Assembly: GCF_020539505.1 (NCBI RefSeq)
Contig: NZ_JACDXW010000001.1
Location: forward strand, 558,001-622,000
Length of the DNA: 64,000 nucleotides
Source: Mesopusillimonas faecipullorum
GTDB taxonomy: Bacteria > Pseudomonadota > Gammaproteobacteria > Burkholderiales > Burkholderiaceae_B
Reading direction: 5' to 3'
Shown in pieces: positions 58,567 through 64,000 of the stretch; position 1 is the first letter of the stretch, and each line of letters opens with the position of its first letter. The notes below the pieces were generated by a model. It worked only from the letters and a program-made list of their open reading frames with translations. It ran no database searches and was not told where the DNA came from. The position numbers and the translations under genes are program-made.

Positions 58567-59442
58567 TTAGGCTGCCGCAGTATAAGACAGGCGCACATAG
58601 ATAGGCGCGTAAGGTTCGGCCTGGGTAATTTCAAGCAAGGATTCGCGCGCCAGTTCCAGCATGGCCAGAAAATGCACCACCACAACCGCTACGGCCTCTC
58701 CTTCGCTGACGCGCTCCATGAATAGCTCGGTGAACTCCATGAAACGCACGTCGGACAAGCGGCGCAAGATTTGGCTCATGTGATCACGCACCGAGAGCTG
58801 CTCGCGAGTGATGCGATGATGGGCATTCAGGCGAGCGCGCTTGAGGATGTCCGCCCAGGCTTGGCGCAGATCATCGGCGCTCACCTCGGGCAGCATACGC
58901 TCAACCGTAAGGTCGGCAAAGGCATGACTGCGCTGAAAATCACGACCCAACTGGGGCAGCTTATTAAGCTTCTGCGCAGCCAGCTTCATTTGCTCGTATT
59001 CCAGCAGACGACGCACAAGCTCGGCTCGCGGATCATCAGGTTCTTCACCTGTGTCGGTCTTTTTGACCGGCAGCAACATGCGCGATTTGATCTCGATCAG
59101 CATGGCGGCCATCAGCAGATACTCGCCCGCCAACTCTAAATTCTGATTACGTATTTGGTCGACGTAGGTGAGGTATTGCTGCGTAACCTCGGCCATGGGG
59201 ATGTCGAGCACATTGAAGTTCTGCTTACGGATCAAGTAAAGCAGAAGATCCAGCGGACCCTCGAAAGTCTCCAGGAAGACTTCAAGCGCATCGGGAGGAA
59301 TGTAGAGATCTTGTGGCAGTGCAAACAGCGGCTCGCCGTATAGACGCGCAAGCGCCACGGAATCAATGACGTCCGGCGTACTATCTACCGAGGGCTGCAC
59401 TAACGCCTGAAGGGCGTCGGGCGGCACGGCTTGCCCTGCCAT
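58567..59442 (-). CDS. scpA: Segregation and condensation protein A (ScpA)
   Basis: Kleisin subunit of the SMC-ScpAB condensin. It has 291 residues with the N-terminal FEGPLDLLLYLIRKQNFNVL-type domain that grips the SMC neck and a C-terminal winged helix. No scpB is adjacent. It is coupled with the DUF3460 gene upstream (9 bases) and near panC. Confidence 0.93.
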   Translation of the reverse strand: MAGQAVPPDALQALVQPSVDSTPDVIDSVALARLYGEPLFALPQDLYIPPDALEVFLETFEGPLDLLLYLIRKQNFNVLDIPMAEVTQQYLTYVDQIRNQNLELAGEYLLMAAMLIEIKSRMLLPVKKTDTGEEPDDPRAELVRRLLEYEQMKLAAQKLNKLPQLGRDFQRSHAFADLTVERMLPEVSADDLRQAWADILKRARLNAHHRITREQLSVRDHMSQILRRLSDVRFMEFTELFMERVSEGEAVAVVVVHFLAMLELARESLLEITQAEPYAPIYVRLSYTAAA

Positions 59443-59451
59443 GCGTGCAAC

Positions 59452-59640
59452 TTAATCGTTCTGATATACGTAAGGCCGCTGGCTAAGACGCGCGCCGCGG
59501 AACTGCTCTTGCAGTTCGGGATCAATATGCTTGTCCCACAGCTTGGCACGACCTTCGCGCTGGCGTTGCTCGACATCAGGATGCTGCTGTTTGAACTGCT
59601 TGATAAACTGGGTGACGTCTGATTCGTAATGCTTGGCCAT
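59452..59640 (-). CDS. DUF3460 family small protein
   Basis: A 62-residue soluble protein (MAKHYESDVTQFIKQFKQQH ...), highly charged and probably helical, of a family confined mainly to Burkholderiales and placed beside scpA. Its function is unknown. The conserved C-terminus LSQRPYVYQND and the short gap to scpA support a real gene. Confidence 0.85.
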   Translation of the reverse strand: MAKHYESDVTQFIKQFKQQHPDVEQRQREGRAKLWDKHIDPELQEQFRGARLSQRPYVYQND

Positions 59641-59762
59641 GGTGGTACGCCATAAAAAATATCGCCTGAGCTCTTGGCAGGCAGGTCGCGCTGCGGCGAG
59701 GCGGCGAAAAGTGTACAGTCAGACGCAAGTTTACAGCACCGCAGAAAACTTAGAATTCAGAT

Positions 59763-61178
59763 ATGACGGCACCCCCAGCTTCGCCCACGCTTTCCGAGCG
59801 CCAACAAACGGCGATAAGAGCAATTCCCTTCATCGTTGGATGCGCGCTTTTCATGCAGATGCTGGATGCCACAGTGGTGGCCACCGCGTTGCCGCAAATG
59901 GCCCGCTCATTGGAAACCACGCCCATCCAGATGAACATCACCATTACCAGTTATTTGCTGGCGCTGGCGGTGTTCGTGCCCATCAGCGGATGGGCCTCGG
60001 ATCGTTTCGGTGCGCGACGTGTTTTCCTGACCGCTATCGCCCTGTTTTCATTCAGCTCGGTGTTGTGCGCACTGGCTCAAACCCTGATGCAGTTGGTGAC
60101 GGCTCGAACATTGCAAGGCGTGGCCGGTGCCATGATGGTGCCCGTGGGTCGCGTCATTTTGCTGCGTATTACGCCTAAGCCTCAGCTGTTGCGCGCCATG
60201 ACGTTTCTTTCCATGCCGGCACTCATAGGCCCTATCGTTGGGCCGCCCTTGGGCGGCTTTCTCGTCACCTATGCCTCGTGGCACTGGATCTTCCTCATCA
60301 ACGTGCCGGTAGGTGTGGTGGGTATCGCGGCAATCCTGCGTTATGTGGAAGTCGACGTGCCGCAAGCCTCGAATCCACTGGATTGGCTGGGTTTTTTGCT
60401 TAGCTCGGTGTGTTTGGCAACGCTGGTTTATGGCTTCGAATCGCTGGGTGAAAGCGAAATGTCCCTGTACGCAGTGCTGGGCCTGATGGGCACCGGCCTG
60501 CTGTGCGGCTTTCTCTACGTATGGCATGCGCGCCGTACCCCCTACCCCATCATCGACCTGTCTCTCTTGCGCATCCCCACCTTTGCCGTAGCGGTATTGG
60601 GCGGCAACCTATGTCGCTTCACCGTTGGTGCATCCCCCTTCTTGCTAGCCCTCTTGCTGCAAGTAGGGTTCGGCATGTCGCCATTCATGGCCGGCCTGAT
60701 CACGTTCTCTAGCGCCGTGGGGGCCTTACTGATGAAATTCGTCGCCTCGCCCATCATCAAGCGATTCGGTTTCCGCCAAGTACTGGCATGGAATGCCGTG
60801 TTGTCAGCCGCGCTGGTAGCCGTGTGCGGCTTCTTTCAAATACACACGCCTATCTGGGTGATGATAGGCACTCTGACTATAGGCGGCATCTCGCGCTCGT
60901 TGCAGTTCACCGCCATCAACACTTTGGCCTATGCCGACATGGACAATCGCCAGATGAGCCAAGCCAGCAGTTTTTCAGCCATGGCCCAACAACTTGCCAT
61001 CAGCCTTGGGGTAGGCCTGGCGGCATTAACGCTTAAGCTCAGCATGCAATGGCGCGGCGGCACTCAACTGGCCGGTATCGATGTGCAAATAGCCTTTCTG
61101 GTAGCCGGCCTGATGTCGGCTTTAGCGTACTTCTCGTTCAGGCGCCTGCCTAAAGATGCAGCGGCAGCCTTAAGGTAA
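59763..61178 (+). CDS. MFS exporter of the DHA2 family (EmrB/QacA-like)
   Basis: A 14-helix drug/proton antiporter of 471 residues. The helix 1 motif MLDATVVATALPQMARSL and the SDRFGARRVF loop are DHA2 hallmarks. Motif C appears in PIVGPPLGGFLV. The substrate is unknown, and no adjacent EmrA-like adaptor is present. It ends at a strong terminator hairpin. Confidence 0.88.
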   Translation: MTAPPASPTLSERQQTAIRAIPFIVGCALFMQMLDATVVATALPQMARSLETTPIQMNITITSYLLALAVFVPISGWASDRFGARRVFLTAIALFSFSSVLCALAQTLMQLVTARTLQGVAGAMMVPVGRVILLRITPKPQLLRAMTFLSMPALIGPIVGPPLGGFLVTYASWHWIFLINVPVGVVGIAAILRYVEVDVPQASNPLDWLGFLLSSVCLATLVYGFESLGESEMSLYAVLGLMGTGLLCGFLYVWHARRTPYPIIDLSLLRIPTFAVAVLGGNLCRFTVGASPFLLALLLQVGFGMSPFMAGLITFSSAVGALLMKFVASPIIKRFGFRQVLAWNAVLSAALVAVCGFFQIHTPIWVMIGTLTIGGISRSLQFTAINTLAYADMDNRQMSQASSFSAMAQQLAISLGVGLAALTLKLSMQWRGGTQLAGIDVQIAFLVAGLMSALAYFSFRRLPKDAAAALR

Positions 61179-61211
61179 AAGGTGGGCGCTGCTTACACAA
61201 GCGCCCACCTT
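61179..61211. terminator. Strong hairpin between convergent genes
   Basis: AAGGTGGGCGCT (61179-61190) and AGCGCCCACCTT (61200-61211) form a perfect 12-bp stem with a 9-base loop, directly after the exporter stop and before the convergent DUF3683 gene. It is a likely bidirectional terminator, though without a U-tract. Confidence 0.65.
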
Positions 61212-61254
61212 AAGTGGTCTGAGCGGATCCGCCCAAAGCGGCAGTCAGCGCCCT

Positions 61255-63999
61255 TTAGACCAGCACTCGTTCTATCCCGCCATCGTTGGCCTGCTTCACG
61301 TAATCCTGCATCCAGCTTTCGCCCAGCACATGGCGGGCCATTTCGACGACGATGTAGTCGGCCTGTAAGCCCGTGTCGCCCTCGTAGCGCGACAGCCCTT
61401 GCAGACAGGACGGACAGGAGGTGAGGATCTTGGTCTCGCCGTTCTCGCCACCCCCCTGAAGCTGGCTGCGGTTTTTCAGCAATTCCTCTTGCTTGCGGAA
61501 ACGGATCTGCGTGGAAATATCCGGGCGCGATGCTGCCAGCGTGCCGGATTCGCCACAGCAGCGATCCGTCTTGATGGCGCCGTCGCCGACCAGGGCCTTC
61601 ACGGTTTTCATCGGGTCCTGCAGCTTCATCGGCGTATGACAGGGGTCGTGGTACATGTAGCGCGTACCTTGCACCTCGCCCAGCGTGATGTCTTTTTCCA
61701 GCAAATACTCGTGGATGTCGATCAAGCGGCAACCCGGGAAGATCTTGTCGAACTCGTAACCGGCCAATTGGTCGTAACAAGTACCGCAGCTGACCACGAC
61801 AGTTTTGATATCGAGGTAGTTCAGCGTGGTGGCCATGCGATGGAACAACACGCGGTTATCCGTGATGATCTGCTCGGCCTTGTCATTCATGCCGTTGCCG
61901 CGCTGGGGGTAGCCGCAGCACAGGTAGCCGGGCGGCAGTACCGTTTGCACGCCGGCATGCCACAGCATGGCCTGGGTGGCCAAGCCCACCTGTGAGAACA
62001 AACGTTCGGAACCACAGCCAGGGAAATAGAACACAGCCTCGGTATCGGTGCTGGTGGCCCGTGGGTTACGAATAATGGGTACGTATTGATTGTCTTCGAT
62101 GTCCAGCAGCTTACGCGCGGTTTGCTTGGGTAGGCCGCCGGGCATTTTCTTGTTTACGAAATGCACGACCTGCTCGCGAAGCGCAGGCTTGCCCACCGAA
62201 GCGGGGGGTTGTGCCGTCTGTTTGCGTGCGGGTGCTGCCAACAAGTCGTGAGCCAGGCGCTGTGCCTTGTAACCCACGTCCACAATGGCTTTGCGCGTGG
62301 CTTGAATGACACGCGGATCCTTGGCGTTCAGGAAGAACATGGCCGCAGTCGTGCCGGCGTTGAATGACTTCTTGCCCATGCGCCGCAGCAAGGCGCGCAT
62401 TTCCATAGAGACATCGCCAAAATCGATATCTACCGGACAGGGGTTGTAGCACTTGTGACAGACCGTGCAGTGGTCGGCTACGTCCTCGAATTCAGACCAA
62501 TGATGCAGGCTGATGCCACGACGTGTTTGCTCTTCGTAGAGAAAAGCCTCTACCAGCAAAGAGGTGGCCAGTATCTTGTTGCGCGGCGAATACAGCAGGT
62601 TGGCACGCGGCACGTGCGTGGCACAGACAGGCTTGCATTTACCGCAGCGCAAGCAGTCTTTGATGGCCGACGAAATGGCGCCTATCTCGCTTTGCTGCAT
62701 GATCAGCGACTCATGGCCCAGCAAATTGAAGCTTGGCGTCCAGGCGTTGCGCAAGTCGGCCCCGGGCATCAACTTACCGGCATTGAAGCGCCCTTCTGGG
62801 TCAACGCGCCGCTTGTAATCCTGGAAGGGTTGCAGCTCATCTTGGGTCAGAAACTCGTATTTCGTCAGACCAATGCCGTGCTCGCCCGAAATGACGCCAT
62901 CAAGGTTGCGAGCAATTTGCATGATGCGGGCGACTGCCTCGTTGGCCTCGCGCAGCATCTCGTAGTCGTCGGAGTTGACCGGAATATTGGTATGCACGTT
63001 GCCGTCACCGGCGTGCATGTGTAGCGCGACAAAAACCCGGCTACGCAGGATTTTGTCGTGTATGGCCTGGATTTCGGCAAGAATGGCCGCACCTTCCGCA
63101 CCGCCGAAGCAGCGTTCCATCTCGGCCTTGACTTCGACCTTCCAGGAAACGCGAATCGTGTGGTCTTGCACCACGTCGAAGACGCGTGCCTGAGGCTGGG
63201 AGGCCAAGCGTTCTTGCAGTGCAGGAACAAGAGCCGGCATGCCCAAGCTAGACCAGTGCGTCATGGCATCGGCCAAAGGCAAATCAAGGTTGCCAAGCAA
63301 CCACTGCCAACGCTCACGTGCACCTAGCAGGACTTCCAGGGCATCAAGGGTGCGGGCCCGCAAAGCTTGTTCGCTTGCTTGTTGCCCGTCTTCGTCGGGG
63401 TCCTCCGCTTTACCCAAAGGCAAAGTGGGGCCGTTCAAGAAGGCTTCCAACTCGTCTAACAAACGCAGCTTGTTGCGCGTAGAGAGTTCTATATTGATGC
63501 GTTCGATAGCATCGGTGTATTCGCCCATGCGAGGCAAGGGAATCACCACGTCTTCGTTGATTTTGAAGGCGTTGGTGTGGCGGGCAATGGCGGCGGTGCG
63601 CGAACGGTCTAGCCAGAAACGCTTGCGCGCCTCGGCGCTGACGGCGACAAAACCTTCGCCATGACGGGTATTGGCCAGACGCACGACTTCGCTGGCGGCC
63701 TTTGCCACCGCATCATCGTCATCGCCCACGATGTCGCCTATGAGCACCATCTTGGGCAGGCCGCCGCGCTTGCTCTTGGTGCTATAGCCTACGGCGCGCA
63801 AATAGCGTTCATCCAAGTGTTCAAGGCCCGCCAAAATAGCCCCCAGGACTTGGCCTGGGCCATCCAGGTATTGCTTGATTTCGACAATAGAGGGAATGGC
63901 GTTGCGCGCTTGGCCGAAGAATTCAAGACAGACGGTGCGAGTGTGGGCCGGCATGCGATGCAGCACCCAACGCGCCGAGGTAATCAAGCCGTCGCAGCC
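61255..63999 (-). CDS. Large FAD-linked oxidase / Fe-S protein (DUF3683-type), N-terminally truncated
   Basis: The reading frame is open to the right edge, so the N-terminus lies outside; about 910 residues are visible. Order: the end of the FAD-binding domain (GLITSARWVL), an FAD-linked oxidase C-terminal domain (LHMHAGDGNVHTNIPV, SGEHGIGLTKYEFL), two 4Fe-4S motifs (CLRCGKCKPVC and CTVCHKCYNPCPVD), and two CCG domains (FPGCGSERLF ... LCCGYPQRG, and SCGTCYDQL ... CCGESG) as in GlpC and LutA. It is probably a membrane-associated dehydrogenase for a 2-hydroxy acid such as D-lactate; the substrate is unknown. Confidence 0.85.
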   Translation of the reverse strand, partial: GCDGLITSARWVLHRMPAHTRTVCLEFFGQARNAIPSIVEIKQYLDGPGQVLGAILAGLEHLDERYLRAVGYSTKSKRGGLPKMVLIGDIVGDDDDAVAKAASEVVRLANTRHGEGFVAVSAEARKRFWLDRSRTAAIARHTNAFKINEDVVIPLPRMGEYTDAIERINIELSTRNKLRLLDELEAFLNGPTLPLGKAEDPDEDGQQASEQALRARTLDALEVLLGARERWQWLLGNLDLPLADAMTHWSSLGMPALVPALQERLASQPQARVFDVVQDHTIRVSWKVEVKAEMERCFGGAEGAAILAEIQAIHDKILRSRVFVALHMHAGDGNVHTNIPVNSDDYEMLREANEAVARIMQIARNLDGVISGEHGIGLTKYEFLTQDELQPFQDYKRRVDPEGRFNAGKLMPGADLRNAWTPSFNLLGHESLIMQQSEIGAISSAIKDCLRCGKCKPVCATHVPRANLLYSPRNKILATSLLVEAFLYEEQTRRGISLHHWSEFEDVADHCTVCHKCYNPCPVDIDFGDVSMEMRALLRRMGKKSFNAGTTAAMFFLNAKDPRVIQATRKAIVDVGYKAQRLAHDLLAAPARKQTAQPPASVGKPALREQVVHFVNKKMPGGLPKQTARKLLDIEDNQYVPIIRNPRATSTDTEAVFYFPGCGSERLFSQVGLATQAMLWHAGVQTVLPPGYLCCGYPQRGNGMNDKAEQIITDNRVLFHRMATTLNYLDIKTVVVSCGTCYDQLAGYEFDKIFPGCRLIDIHEYLLEKDITLGEVQGTRYMYHDPCHTPMKLQDPMKTVKALVGDGAIKTDRCCGESGTLAASRPDISTQIRFRKQEELLKNRSQLQGGGENGETKILTSCPSCLQGLSRYEGDTGLQADYIVVEMARHVLGESWMQDYVKQANDGGIERVLV

Positions 64000-64000
64000 T

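Overview
The window looks like a chromosome segment from a betaproteobacterium, most probably Burkholderiales/Alcaligenaceae (Bordetella/Pusillimonas-like). It is GC-rich, and many proteins read like members of that family: rubredoxin-thiD-thiE-hemL, the DUF3460 protein, the Nudix-ThiE fusion, DUF815, and the large DUF3683-type FeS flavoprotein. The genus is inferred from general familiarity, not from a search.

Layout. (1) 1-11.9 kb is housekeeping: end of lptG, apaH, plsC, ruvX-yqgE, rubredoxin, thiD-thiE, hemL, feoAB, serA, hemerythrin, tpm and a small unknown gene. (2) 11.9-19.3 kb is a compact seven-gene minus-strand operon: MFS transporter, PyrK-like, PyrD class 1B, M20 carbamoylase-like hydrolase, aspartase, PyrE-like and an XRE regulator. 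I read it as a route that imports orotate, reduces it and degrades it through N-carbamoyl-aspartate and aspartate to fumarate. (3) 19.5-25.2 kb holds an MFS exporter, ilvD, an MgtC-family protein and a CPA1 antiporter. (4) 25.2-43 kb is an accessory/defence region. It has a solitary adenine-type DNA methyltransferase, then a complete type I-F CRISPR-Cas system (cas1, cas2-3, csy1-csy4), an AT-rich leader with an IHF-type site, and an array of 63 repeats. (5) From the tRNA-Pro gene at 43.1 kb to the end the window is housekeeping again: ispB, DUF815 ATPase, Nudix fusion, an MdtABC-type RND pump with its outer-membrane factor, zapD, coaE, an NlpE-like lipoprotein, a LuxR-type regulator, panC, scpA, DUF3460, an EmrB-type exporter and a truncated DUF3683 protein.

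The most unusual part is the set of toxin-antitoxin modules in the CRISPR-Cas locus. An apparently intact brnTA pair, transcribed backwards, separates cas2-3 from csy1. Beyond the last array repeat lies an mqsRA pair with a strong promoter that carries a MqsA-type palindrome. Next come a decayed second brnTA copy (truncated brnT, frameshifted brnA), one perfect solitary CRISPR repeat 1.27 kb past the array, and a HicB-like antitoxin remnant. The mqsRA segment therefore occupies the place of a giant spacer between two Cas6f sites. The conserved start of mqsR reads ATA instead of ATG, which may mean the toxin is attenuated. These modules may act as addiction guards for the CRISPR system, in the manner of CreTA, or may be repeated insertions at a tolerated hotspot. 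The sequence alone does not decide between these.
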